Part shown: positions 25,729 through 39,330 of the stretch, in pieces
Numbering within the stretch: position 1 is the first letter of the stretch
Layout of the letters: the number at the start of each line of letters is the position of its first letter
Source of the DNA: Marchantia polymorpha subsp. ruderalis
Lineage: Eukaryota > Streptophyta > Marchantiopsida > Marchantiales > Marchantiaceae
Direction: 5' to 3'
Assembly (NCBI GenBank): GCA_037833965.1
Contig: AP031357.1
Span: 20,976,001 to 21,040,000 of the forward strand
DNA: 64,000 nucleotides
Made by a program: the position numbers and the translations under genes
The notes under the pieces: generated by a model
Seen by the model: the letters and a program-made list of their open reading frames with translations, nothing else
Databases searched by the model: none
Told to the model about the DNA's origin: nothing

Positions 25729-28700
25729 CTATACCTCGACACTTCCTGCTTTGCACTGAAGACTTTGCCAGGCACTTCGAAGTAGATCGTAAGAAATATT
25801 CTTCTCACGACATGCTTCCACTCCAATCTTATGGTTGACACTCTGGAGTATCGTCTGTAACAACTGCCTCTGATTTGACCTACACCCACTAGAATTTTCT
25901 CCTGAAACAAATGTTTCTGGGAGGGATTCCTGCATCGCATTAGCTGCGGTATGAGCAGCTTTTACAACAGAACCAGGAATACCTGCCCGTAGAGCTACTT
26001 GTAACCCAAAACTCTTGGGGGAGGCACCCTCAGTCAATTTGTACAGGAACACTAATTCCTTGTCAAGATCGCAGTCGCTCTTTTCTGACGAGTTCTGCCC
26101 ACCTTTCCCAGAACTACGGCTCTGGAAGGAGCAAGCCATGTGACGAAGGCTGACGTCACGGTTTGTTGCAAATTCTTCAGTAAGAGAATGATAGTGTGTA
26201 GCAAAAATTAGGCGACAGTCAAGACTGTTGACGAGTCTGTGAAATACCTGTTACAAAGAACCAGGACAGGAGACTTAATTCTATGTTGGTGCATTTTATA
26301 TCACAACGAACTTAAGGACCAGATGCGACGAAGTGTAGCCCCGAAGAAAGAACAAACAGCGAACGGAGAAGAGCATTCAGACGGTTTGAGCGAAAAAAAA
26401 ATTGTCACTCACAGCATAAGCGATTGCGTAGCCATCAAAAGTGGATGTTCCTCGGCCCAGCTCATCCAGTATTACGAGTGAGTCACTTGTTGCATGATGT
26501 AAAACAGAAGCTGCTTCGTTGCACTCAACCATGAAGGTGCCTGGACAAAAAAACGAAGCACCTGCTGAGAAAGAGCAAGTAGCACCCACCCGAAGCTTCA
26601 CAGCTAACCAAGGTCGTTACCTTCGGAGCAGCACTTCTAGCATTCCTGTCATCACATAGCACGCTACCTAAGACACATGTAGCTTCCTCTATTACAATAT
26701 CTTTTTCTGTAGTGTTTCTTTCCCTTGCACATCTCACTCTGAAGTCGTGCTCCAACAAAGACTACTAAATGGCATGTACACGGCAACAAAATCTCTTGAC
26801 CTTTACTCTGACGTAGGTGTTTCCATCGGTTATCGACCTAAGTAGGCTTCTGGATGTAATTAAGTATTGTATGAGTATGAAACATTTTCCGCTGTCAACA
26901 ATATCAGAATGTAGGAGCTGTTTTGTGGACGCTACGTATAAAGGTCCTTCCGTTTAGAAATGTCGTGTCCGGCTACTGTGGTTTACAAGGTACGGACAAA
27001 AATGAAGGGTTACAGTACGAGTTTCTTACTTTCCCCAGCCATGATGCGATCACTCGCACCCAATCTAGTGAAGATGGTGTCCACAGGTGATAATTTGCAT
27101 GCTTCACCGGGTACGTAGCAGCCCAACTGCATACATGGAAAAAGTACACATCGGACAATCCTAAAATTAGCAATAGAGACTTTGATTCAAAGACAAGAGC
27201 AAAGCAGAAGAAGCTGAAACGTTCGACACTTTTCCTGAATTGAAGTGTTTGCAAGCACTACAAGCAACTACAGTTTGTGCAAAGAGCAATACCTGTGCCG
27301 AACAAAAGGTCTTACTATGTTTCCAGAAACGAAGGCCAATCACAGGAGAATACTGACCTGTGCCATGATTACTGCCAAGCATGTAGCTCGAAGAAGAGTT
27401 GACTTGCCTCCCATATTTGGACCAGTTAGTAGCATAGCATGCGGAGCAATCCTTGACGCGTTAACGGGGCCGAGTTCAATGTCATTAGGTACAAAAGCAC
27501 CATCCTGACCTCCTGATGCATATGGATGCCATAGGCCTTCGATATGAAGGACAGAGCCTCCTTTCGGTAAACAGGGACTTGGTACCAACTGAGGCCTGCA
27601 TGTGGGACCATTTGCTGCACTTATTGTTGAAGCGAAAGATATCAACACATCTAGCTGGCCCAATGTATCCACAAGCTTCACCCAAAAGGAGGTGTGTTCA
27701 TTAAACATATCAATGAGCTGGCTCAGTCTCCTTGCTTCCCACTCGTCTTCTTGCTCATCATCGTCCACATAGTTACCCTGCAGTCATAAACATGAAAATA
27801 CAATTTATTAAGCCGAATTCCTGATATATGCAGCGGTTCACCTTTCATGTTTAGAGCTAAAAGGTCGAGTCTGTGAACCTTTGTACTTCCAACTACTCTA
27901 CTACCAAAAATTTGAAGAACCCGCCCAAACTCTAAAAAAGACGAGACATTGTAGAAAGAGAAAAATCTATAAAATTTCTAACTATCTATAGCAAACAGAA
28001 AGCTCAGATTTGGCTGCCAACCGACGAAGACCTTAGCACAAACCTCCTGTGATTTCGATAATCTGCATGTTTTACAGCTCGCATCTATCCCCAACTCCAG
28101 TTCCTTCAGACAAGCTTCAACAGGTTTTGGATATGGTAGTGCTGCAGCTGCCTGCAAAAATTTGGACTTCAACTCTATGTTTCCATCAGAACGTAAATTG
28201 TTGATTAAAAGAAGTAGTTCTCCAGCTGCGCGCACTCCAAGAACTGTTGAGCAAAATGCTTTTAACTGCAACAAGAGAGAGAAACAGCATAATGTAAGTG
28301 ATAAATGCAACATAAAATGCCCCAAAAGTGAAACCCTGTAAGCGTTAGACAAAATTACTGAAATACCAAACAGGGATTGAAGAATCTAAAACTCCACTAC
28401 GTGATTGTGCAAAGATCAGTAGATACTAAAGACGTCATATGCTAGAGAGTTGTTTTTTTAGGAGAAAAGAGAAGCCACAGAAGGATGCTTATATCATCAG
28501 AAGTGTATAAGACGAAGTCAGATGGATTACAGTCACCGCTTGTGTTGCAGTCAACTTTTACAAAGAACAAAAGAGATCTGCATAATCGCTAGAGATTTCC
28601 TTTAATCCCAAAAATTAAGCAATGATATCCAGAAAAAGGAAAGGATACTCAAACATGGCCTATCAAGTGATATTAGTATGGAACAAGCATTTCAGCAAAG

Positions 28701-31700
28701 TAGTTGAAGTAATCTTCGGCAGCCGCAAACGACCGCTTAAGAAAAATCATCTTCACAATTCATAAGCTGTACGATCTTGATCTCAAGTCTCCTAAGAACC
28801 ATTCATTGATCGTAGCATTAGTCAATATGGAGAAAAATTACACAGCGACACCTAACTTTACAGGCAATGCGCGCTATAGTGACTGAAGGAACCACATATA
28901 GATTATCCTTTGTTCGCAGTAACTTGCTAGACACTTTCCCCTAAGGCGAGACAGATGGTTTGAAGAACGTCCATAGACATATGACTGGAAGGAAGGCCTT
29001 ATGATATTTGAGGGCTATGGAAGGTTTCCTAGAATATTCTTAGACCGACAACAGCTAGGGGTGCAGATCAGAGTACATTACTCAGATTGATTTCCAATTT
29101 TTTTCCCGACTTTGTGTTCTCTGACAAGAAGACAGGGACAAGAGATAAATTATTAGAACGAGGGGGAATAACTTACTATTATTTTAAGTTTGCAAAAACC
29201 GTGTCTATATTTCTATTCAGATGCTCGTACTGAGATAGCTTCTTAAGACTCGAAGACTTTGATTCAGCAGCAAGGTGAAGTGAAGTCCAAGTTGATAACC
29301 TGAAGGACAAATGAACAGGTACAACGGGGAGGCAGACCTAGACGTTTTGACCTTCCCTTGTCTACAAGCGAAGGTGAAAAAGGCGAAAGCACGATGGAAA
29401 CAAAGCGAATACATGGAGGAAACAATGGAGACGTATAAGAAAAAATATGTAGTGGAAACGATAACAAACATCCACAAGAGCACGATATCACCAATTAACA
29501 AGAAGTAGCTTCAAAGGATTCGCTTAACTGACGGACTTTCCTGAGGAGGAAAATGGACCTAGAGAAGTTACCTTTCTCTGATGTACTTTCTTTGCCGCAG
29601 TTGGTATTCCTGCCAGAGGAGAAAAACTGAGATTCCGAATTCGAGCAATTAGCCGCTCTAAGTCAGGTAGTTTCCTCAAACCTGCTCTTAGAGAACACGT
29701 CATCTCTGGCCAGGAGTTCAGCTCATCAACAGCATCCAATCTGTAATGTATATCTCCAATATTCCGAAGAGGATGGCATATCCAGCGACGAAGCAGTCGC
29801 TTACCAAAACCCGTGACACAACTGTCAAGATAATTAAAAAGGGTCCCTGTTCAAGCAAAGAGAATATTAATTAATTGATATGTATCCTTATCGATAGAAG
29901 TTACGACAAAGCCATCGAATAACGGTACTGAATAAGGCGATGAGGGGCTGGAGTCTGGCACCTGCTTTTCCACCGTCGTCTCTATTTTCAAGAAGCTCTA
30001 AATTGGAAACAGTTTGTCCATCCAACCGCAGAGAGCCTTTAAAAACTTCGTATGGGCAGAGAAATCCGTTTGGAAGAAGCTCACCATCACACTGCAACAT
30101 GTGGACGAGCATGTAAGTAATGTCCCTGAAAGTACGTAACCTGGCCTATTACAGATCCTGCTGATATTCCCAGGAATGAGAAAGCTTTATAAAACTCATC
30201 CGGCCTCCTCTCGAGTATAGTGAGTGATTTTAACTAGAGACAACGATTGTGCTGGTAACATGTGCTGTAAGCATTCATACTGCTGAAAAATCCCTCGTTT
30301 TCCCTGGTAAGCTTTGAATTCTCTCTGGCATCCTTGAAAGAGAAAAAACGCCAAGCCAGGTAGATAAAATGTCCTGGTTGTTTTGATTTCTGAACTCACG
30401 ATAGAATTCTCCGTAGTAAGGAAGAAAAACTATGTTACTAATCACTCCGAAACATCAGAGAATCCACTCTACGCATATAGATAGATAAATGTACCTTCAT
30501 GCGGGTCAAGTGCGAAACAAGAGCTCCCAGAGCGGAAGTAGCCAGAGGAATATCTGCTGACAATTTCAGTGCTGTTGGCCACGAATCGTCGCCTTCGGTG
30601 TGCCAATTATTGTCCGAGGAATCCGTGAAGTAACGATTTGACCGTAGCATGCGGATTGCGTCACCAGCTTCCATAAATTCCAAGCTAGGTTGGAGAGGAG
30701 TAAGTGTAACAGGAAGTAAACCTGCATGTGAATAGCGTGAGTTGTTTGCCAACGATCATCCTTCGGCTGATTGAACTGAAGACTATTGAGGAGATTACTG
30801 TAGGAGAGAAGGATGCATCAGTAACCAAATGACATGACCACTGAACAAGGTAGTACCTGGTGCAGACAACCTCCGCAGAGCTCGGAGAGATTCCTTCGAT
30901 ATGCCTGCTAACAATCATTCACAAAGACAACTAATATATCATTCAAAAGGGTCGAAGTAAAAACATGTTGCGCATACAGAAATTGATATCTGCTCGTCCC
31001 TGCGGGAGAGCTTAATTACGCTTGTTGACAATCATTCATGAAGGCAGCTAACCCCAAAAAATAAGATCAGAAAAGAGAAATGCTACATGTATAGACGTCT
31101 TAACAAGATCAATGTACACACAAAGGCAGCTGTTGAAGAAAGTGGAGCTACAGACAACAACGCAATGATATTTGATTCGAAGGTAAGCTTTTCGTCACCT
31201 CCGCTTTCGTAAAGTACCTCTTGAGGCGCAACCTGTAGAAATATAAAAGAGAATTCCATTGAGTGAGACCCCAAGAATTGTTTCTCCTTCATGTCCAACC
31301 ATCTTAACATTAGCAGTTAATTCCCTATCTTGACTTGAGTTCTCAAAGTAGAGGAGGTTCTAACCTGGGTGAGCAGCGTCTTCAGATTGATGAGAGAGGT
31401 ATCATCAGACAGTGACCCCACGTAGAAGCGGCCAGCAGCAGCATCTACAAAGGCGAAACCAATAGCTATCACCAATTTGTCTGCCTTCCCAGGAATGGGA
31501 TTCGTAGCTTCTCGTACCTCCTGATCACAAACGCCGATGCTGTCATATGTGACACTCACAATAAAACACAAGTATCTAAGCACTTATGACACGGTCAAAT
31601 CCGGAAGATGTGGAATTTACTTCGATAAACAACGTTTGGAAATAGAGTACCCAGGAATTGCACCTCTTTGAGAGCCAGGAGGTGGACAGCCTCTGGTTTG

Positions 31701-33421
31701 ATGTTTCCATCCATCACTGTAGATGGAGTGATTATCTGAACAAGCTCTCGCTGCACCATCTGCAAGGAGGGATTCCATTCATATCAGTAACTTACAGAAA
31801 CTCATACCAAGATTCAAACGCCAGTTAAATGATTGTGTACATATTCTTCTCTTCTGTTTCTTGCCAAGACGTTCAGAACTGTAGAACACTAGGCACAATA
31901 AAATTCGATTATCTCCATTATAAGATACTCACAGCTTTATCTCCTCTCTTCGCACGTGCTTGTTCAGCCGTTTCAATCTGCTCCATCCGACCAACTTTGT
32001 ATCTACATTTAGAATTTAACTTTCATAAATTAACATCCAATGGTTTCAATGACAGACGTGCAACTCAAGACATAAGGTAATTATATCAGCAGATGGAGAA
32101 GTTTCGGCCCTCTACCCTCGAGAGACCAGCTTCTGAATTGCATCATCAATTCCGCTCTCTGGACAACCAACCTGTGCACCAGATCCACGCACTAAGAAAA
32201 GTCACGTGGTGTGTCTTTCACGTACAAATATCGTAGAGGCTTTACAATGAGAGAAATTGAGCATCAGATATTCACGCCTGCATATTTCTTGGTGATGTAA
32301 AAATATATGAAAAGTGGAACTCATAAAATCCTACAATGTATGCCTCCTTTTTCTTCGCATTAAAGTGATCTCCAAAGAGCTGATCACTCCGAATCATTAT
32401 AATCTAACTGATTCAACATACCTGTCTGCATTTCCCTACACCACTGACAGTCAGCTTCCAGTCAAGCTCCTTGTGTCCTACTTCAGCATCGAGCTCATAC
32501 AGCTCATAAAATTTACCCTGCATCGTCGTAAAACCACTTTGAAGAAACGAAATAGGAAAAGATTCCAACCATGAACGACCGTAATTAAAAACTAGGTCTA
32601 ATGAGCTGTAACTAATTAAAGTTAAACACGAGCTCAAACTAACTATTTACTAACAGTTGGCACAACATCTGAGACTCTGATTTTAAGGTTCGCAATAAGA
32701 CGGACGCAGACGTTGGATCCGAGCAATACTCGAGCGGAAATTGAGAGAATGCTCAATTTGTATGGTAGCAACATACCACTTTGAAAAATAACAAGGTGTC
32801 CATATATTTGCACTTGGTTGTCCAGTATTGCTTTTGAGAAGCAGAAAACTTGTGGAAAACATCATGCGGTATGTGAAGAGTTCTCTCGTCGTAAGCAGGG
32901 TGGCAGGGCCTCCTCTTTTCAGCATCCCTAATCTTCGACGGCGTCATCCATTCGAACTTAGCTCTGGCTTCCGCCCAGGCTCCCGTCGTCTCGACACCAT
33001 CATCCGCTCCCAATGCCTCTAGAAGCTTTCTTCTCTTTTGCAAATTCTGATTTTGAGCAATGGACGGAACTGGACACACCAATTTCTCCTCCGTTTCACG
33101 AATGCGCTTGTTTCCTGTAGGATCAAGGCTAGTTTCTCTAGACTCAGTCGTGACGATCCCAATCGGCTTCACGGCTTTCTCCCTACGAACAAATCTTTCC
33201 TCTATGCTCTGCAAGACGTTCTGCGTCGAAAGACTCTGCCCCTGCGACGCAGAGTCCAGTTTCTTTCTTCCCTGCTCGAGATGATACCCTTCTCTGCAAC
33301 CCGCGACTTCACGTTGTTCATGCTTCACAACCGAAAAATCCGATCGATGCGAATTTGCTTTCGGTTTCGCCGCAGCCCCTCCTCTAGAATAAAACGAGAA
33401 GAGAGACTGTTGCTGCGACAT
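25729..33421 (-). CDS. MSH7: DNA mismatch repair protein MSH7 (plant-specific MSH6-like MutS homologue)
   Basis: MSH7 pairs with MSH2 as MutS-gamma and recognises base mismatches in the nucleus. Sixteen GT-AG coding exons, in phase throughout, give 1072 residues, close to known MSH7 length: 33421-32777, 32517-32422, 32171-32116, 32002-31933, 31759-31664, 31520-31365, 31232-31199, 30904-30857, 30721-30495, 30091-29962, 29846-29572, 28265-28044, 27777-27358, 27126-27030, 26540-26413, 26247-25729. The N-terminus carries a PIP box, QQSLFSFY (residues 4-11), for PCNA binding. The mismatch-reading Phe-x-Glu lies in [12 protein letters not shown] (F218, E220). Walker A is GPNMGGKST (804-812), the signature region STFMVEC follows at 858-864, Walker B is [12 protein letters not shown] (879-890) and the switch His is in ATHYH (916-920). 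ASQKQYW and GHKELDW favour MSH7 over MSH6. The start ATG at 33421 is chosen because it opens the PIP box; an upstream in-frame ATG lies at 33463. All key ATPase residues are present, so the gene looks functional. The tiny exons 7 and 8 are the least certain. Confidence 0.96.
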
Positions 33422-33800
33422 GGTTGCCGAAATCGCAGCTCTGCAGCTCTGAGGCGAGAACAAAATGGTCGCCCGATTCCGAGCTCAGCTCATCGATTTG
33501 TCATACCTCATCGATTTGACAGTCCCTTCTTGGACCCCCCACCCAAACTGACTTCTGTTCCCGACGAGAGCCATCGCTCTTGTTCGTCCTTTCACTGCCA
33601 TCCCCGAATTCCCTCCAAACGCGGCCCGCGACGCGCGCCAACTTTCAAATTTCGTGCCAATTTCATTTCGAGTGCAGAATCGGGCTCCTCGGATTCGGTC
33701 GATCGATGGTCCGATTATTTGCACTGCCCCAGCAACTCCGGCCTGCCCTGCCACGGCGGATAGACTTAGCTTCGGTGCTCTGCTTTTCTTCGCACATGGA
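33422..33800 (-). promoter_or_regulatory. Probable MSH7 promoter and 5' UTR
   Basis: Short GC-richer block directly upstream of the MSH7 start, ending where the AT-rich desert begins near 33.8 kb. The compact size suits a housekeeping or cell-cycle promoter. No TATA box is assigned. Frames open on the plus strand across here (33038-33763) are shadows of MSH7 exon 1 and the promoter. Confidence 0.5.
33634..33641 (-). promoter_or_regulatory. E2F-like site upstream of MSH7
   Basis: On the minus strand the site reads TTGGCGCG, close to E2F/DP binding sites, about 210 bases before the start codon. Replication-coupled repair genes in plants are often E2F targets. A site this short can occur by chance in GC-rich DNA. 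Confidence 0.3.
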
Positions 33801-36800
33801 TATCACATCCATAAGTATATACACTGGGTCTAATTTAGATCACCATCCAAAATGGATGTTGAAAATTTGACACCTCGCATAACACATGTGATTGCTTGTA
33901 TTTTTTCATCTTGTGTATCATGTGTACTTCGATCTCCTATTTGGATGTACACAATGTGCTTTGTGAGAAACAAAATTTACATTCTTGTCAACGCTTTAAT
34001 GGTATTTTCAATGGATTTGCCAAATGATCCGCATTGCCTATATAAATCATACGATTTATATGCATCATCTTTACATTCTCGTTTCAAATTGTAGAATATT
34101 CATTTGCAGTTCCTGGCTATCGATAGTTTCAAACAATGATATAATTCTGATTAAGAAACTGATCTTTCCTGGAGCTCCTATCTGAGAGTAAACAAATGAA
34201 AAATGTGTGTATAATTATATTTTGACAGTGAAGAGAATAGAAATATATATATATGATTTTATGCTTGTTTAATTTATATTTTAAAAAAATCCAACTTATG
34301 GTTTATGTTGGTCTACTAAGATCAGCATCAAAATTTTATTTTATTTTATCATACAGATATTTCCAAAGAACAAATCATTTCATATTGTATATAGTAAAAT
34401 TTTATTCTATTAAAATTTTACTTTTATTTCTTTACTTTATATTTTTAATAATATTCGTATACTCTTCAAAAGCACTAATGACCAAGTCACCATTGTAAAA
34501 AAATATTTAAATATAAATATTTGACATTATGTCATGCTTTTAGCGAATTTTCAAATTTTTAATTAACGTGTTATGCATCTCAAATTTTCCAAATTTGATT
34601 TTTCACAATATTGAAACTTTAATCATAATCGTGTAATAGCATTTTATGAATAAATAAAATACTAAAAATAGGTAATCATATATGTACTTATATTTATCAC
34701 CTGAAACATTGGACATTGTAATTTAAATTGTACTTTTTCAATTTAGTACTTTGCAGATTTTAGGTGAAATAATTATTACACACAGGCCAAAGAACTCATG
34801 TCATCTCAGTTAAATGTTGAACATTTTGATTTCAAACAACAATTCTGTTCTTTATTAACAACAAAAATTACATCATAATGAGATAAATTATATTCAATGT
34901 ACATTTGAAGATTGAATCGTATGAAAAATACAATATCATTAACTAATTTAATTAAATGATAGATTACTGAAGTTTTTGAATTTAATTTTCTGAAACTATT
35001 ATGTTTTTTTATCAACGTCTTTGAATACTAGTGAGATTTGAACAATTTTTATAACCACTGGAACTATACATCATCGACCAATAGTTAGATGAGTTGTATA
35101 GAAAAAATCTCACTCATTCAGTTTTTGAATTACACGATATATTTCATGTGACACACCATTAGAAATAACAATCAAACCAATGTTGATAACTCTAATGAGA
35201 TGTTGACGATACTTTATTATTGAAGGTATAGTTCACTTTTGATTTATCTTAACAAATATCATTGTTAACTCAAAGTGTGTACATTCATATTTTTTATTAA
35301 AATTATAATGTATAGCTAAACTAAACCCGAAGCCTTGACTTTTGACAATTTTTGTCATAGACATCCATTAATTTTGTATAACAAACATTTTTATAACAAC
35401 AACTTAAACACACATAAAGCATAATCTTTTAATATAATGATAAGTACCTAAAATGTGATTTGTCCATTGTACTCAAACATCAATCCAAACATATTTGGTT
35501 TGAGATAATTAATTAATTGACAATTGACTAAATCTCATAGTGAATCCATACTCATTGATTAATCAAGTTGATAAACTTGCATATTTATTTAGATACAAAA
35601 TAAAGTAAACCATTGTAATAGAAATATGTGCATAGAGCATTTGATCAATATAAAATATTGCTACAAATGTATGATATTGTATCATCACATTAAACTGAAT
35701 ACAAAGACAAGTCATTTGATGTTTGACATGTATGTATGTATATATGTATATATATATTAAAAAAAATGTGTTAAAATTTGTGCATGTCAACTTACAATAT
35801 TTGATTTTACTGGTCTTAAATGTGCACATGCAATCATAGTGCATCGAACAAATTCAGAAACAAATATAGAGTCATACGGATTATTATTACCATGATACAT
35901 GTCATTTCATTTACTTTTAAAAATAAAGTCTTTCATTTGATTACATTATGAAGTATAACTTGATTGTAAAATTCAAATTAAATTCAAATTCAAAGTAAAG
36001 TTACAATCAACAAACCTACAATTATGAAGATCTATATGTAAACAAATTAATAAAATGTGATCATTTATAATTTTATTAAATGTCATAGTTAATCGTAAAT
36101 ATTTAATATGTTGCAATTTTCAATTTTTTGTTATCCAATATATTATGTTTGATAAAAAAATTTGCATAAAAAATGTATTGTTACATACAATTAGTTCTTG
36201 TCCATATAAATTAAGATATATCAAACTTATTTTGTTTATGAAACAAATTGGGAATTTTGTTGAATAAAAGTATAAAGAATTTCAAAATATTTTAAATTTT
36301 ATATAATGAGATTTTAAGTACGTAATTTATATCAGTTAAAGTTTTGAAAGTAGAATACATCTTGATTTTTAGTGTTTAAGATATGATATATAATGTATGT
36401 GTATCATATATTTGAAATTCAAATATAAAATTCAGTATCATTTTAATATGATATGATGAAAAAATTTATCACCTATATGTACAAAAATTTACATTCCATG
36501 TTTTTTTATGTCATTGATGCACAACATAATAAAAAATCTTATTGTTTAAATTCTTTACATTGAATATATACATTTATTTTATTTTACGTTGCATGAATTA
36601 ATGACATACCATGCAATTTTTAAAATAATTTACTATGAGGTACTTGAATGAAAAAAATGCAAACATATAATGAACCAAACAAAAATATGATTGATCGCTT
36701 GAGGCTGCGTACTCAGAACTGCAATTGGCCTTACAATGAAAACCTTGATTGTATTATATGAACACAATAAGCTTCTCAAGAAAAACTTTAATTGTGCTAA

Positions 36801-39330
36801 AGAGATTTATGACTAGCTTCTACAAATAGTGGCAGCCTAACTCTAGTTCTACAAAGTAATATAATTTTAATATGATTTAACAAAACTTTTTATAATTATC
36901 AATCATTTTGTTGTCAGAGAACAATATGTTGACATCATATTTTGTACCCTAACTTACTCTGTTATTTTATAAAATATATTCGAGTATGCTCTTTGCATAA
37001 AAAAGGTGTATTACATTATAAAAAGTCAATTTAATATATTAATCTGTATATTATTTGTATATAAGTTGTGTCACTTTTATATTGATGAAGTTTATGGGAA
37101 ATGAAAATTAGTAATACATTTTTTACAACTAAATATGCATATATTTGTATTAAAATATCACTTCTTATGAAACATGTGAAATCAATATTTTTTATTAAAT
37201 ATTTAAAAACATTTTAATAAAAAATAAAACAATTAACATTATCAATTATAATTTGTTTACAATATCTAACTAATCATCAGACATATATTTTAATATGATA
37301 AAAGTCCTATGATTAAAATTTACTTTGGAATTATTTTTTTTGGAAAAATAATAATGTATATTTAGGGTTAACAAATTTACAATTTACAATTTACACTTTG
37401 AATTAATATTCAAAGTGTTATGAAATTCCGATTATATTTTTATTTGCAGATATTTATAATTTAAATTAAAAAATCAGAAGATTATGTACATATCATACAC
37501 AGATTTTGTGATGATTATGTATTTTATTTGAAAGATTCTATTAATTTGCATTCATCATCAAGCCTATTTGATGGCATTTTTTATCCATTGAATGCTGTAT
37601 AAGGAAGGTGATGTTTTCTGCATTGAATATATGTAAATACATATATATTCTAAATATTGAATATTTTGATGTTGAAATGACATTTGCAAAATTATGTATT
37701 TCTATGTTTATAATTTTCATAATAAAATATTTTCAAACATTGTAACTATGTATAAAAGATTGCAATGAATGTCATATGCATCAATAAACATATATAACAC
37801 ATATGATGAACTTTGATATAGTAGAATGAAGCACAATTTATTTCAAATTTGACATTGATAGTAATAAAAAGTTAATTTGTTACGTACTATAATCATAAAA
37901 TTGTATATGAAATATTTTATAATTTCATTACTACTTATGATATGTGAGATTGTATTTGTAATAAAAAATATATAAATAAATAAATATATATATATTATGT
38001 TTTTTTTTCATATGTTTGCGTTATGATTGATGTAACATTTATAGTATATACAAATAAAGAATTTGAAAAGTGAACAAGAAAATAATTATATATCAAACAC
38101 TCGCAACTGACATATAAATTGTGTCAATATTGCACAACAATTTATTCAACTTGAAGTATAAACATTGAATTAAGTCCAATTGAGATAATTTGTGATTATT
38201 TTTTGTAGTATGTGATAGTGAAACAAAACATGAGAATTCTAATTCTAAATTTGAAACTTGCAAAAAATTTGACTTGTTGTCATTCAACAATTGATATGGT
38301 AAAGATCGAAGTGTGTGATTTGATGGTACTATAGATAATAAACATGATGTAATTATCTTTATGTCATTATTTTTGATTTTCTATCAAGATAAATGGATGC
38401 TCTCCTACAAACCATATATGCAATCGATGTGATATGTATGTGTGCAAGCCAAAAAAAATCTAGAAGTATATGATAACAAAAGGAAATGCATTGAATCTTC
38501 CTCGGATCTAAGACATATACAATTCAGATTCAACTACTTTGCTGATAATATTCATCATTTTTTTCTAAACTTGTTGTTTAGACATCATTAATAATTGCAT
38601 GCTTCAGTTGAGTTAAACCGCATGCATCAATATGAATCAGAATTGTTTTTTTTTAACTGAAGGAATTTTCACTATAATTACAAACCGATGTTATATATGG
38701 ACACAATAATAATAAACAATGATAAGTACTAATAGATTTGAAACCTTTACTCATATGTACAACATGTTGTAGGTGCATAGTCACTACAATTACATGTATA
38801 ATGACTTATGGATCAGATTATACTCATAGTATAGAATATCGAGATATGTGCATTGGGAGATTACATCATTATATCTTACATCATATATACTTGTCTTTAT
38901 ATACACAAAAGTCGTACCACATAAACAAGCATTGTATATAAGAAGAATATGCATATTATACATTTCAATAAATAACCACTAAATTCAATAGTAGGTGATA
39001 GAGTCACATTTTTTGAGTAATTATTTTGAATTTGTTTGAAAGATATCACAAATTAGTGGAACTTCGTGGAAGAAAAATAATGTCAAATGAAATATTTACG
39101 TTAAATCTTAGAACCAGGTAATTAGCCCATGTTAGTTGCATGTGTACATATTTCACATTGCATTAATGGTAGTATGTAGTAAGTATTATATCAATTCGGT
39201 CTCCTCCATGGAATAGTTCAATAGCAATAATCACATATATTTTCCTACATGACCCGGTACCCTGGCATTCCAAAAACATGTCTATACATGAGAACACCAG
39301 TTCACTGGCACCTGGAACTTATGGTGGAAA
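33801..39330. other. AT-rich desert, no gene recognised
   Basis: About 5.5 kb of extremely AT-rich DNA, with stops in all frames, many short AT runs and homopolymers. Frames do not exceed about 93 codons. I saw no transposon terminal repeats or RNA gene, though old decayed transposons could be unrecognisable here. Confidence 0.65.

Noticed and set aside
31083..31198. Read-through of MSH7 exon 7
   Set aside because: It encodes residues unlike MSH7, while splicing at 31199 to 30904 restores the family sequence in phase.
33038..33763. 241-codon plus frame over MSH7 exon 1 and promoter
   Set aside because: Antisense shadow of MSH7 exon 1, with no recognisable domain.
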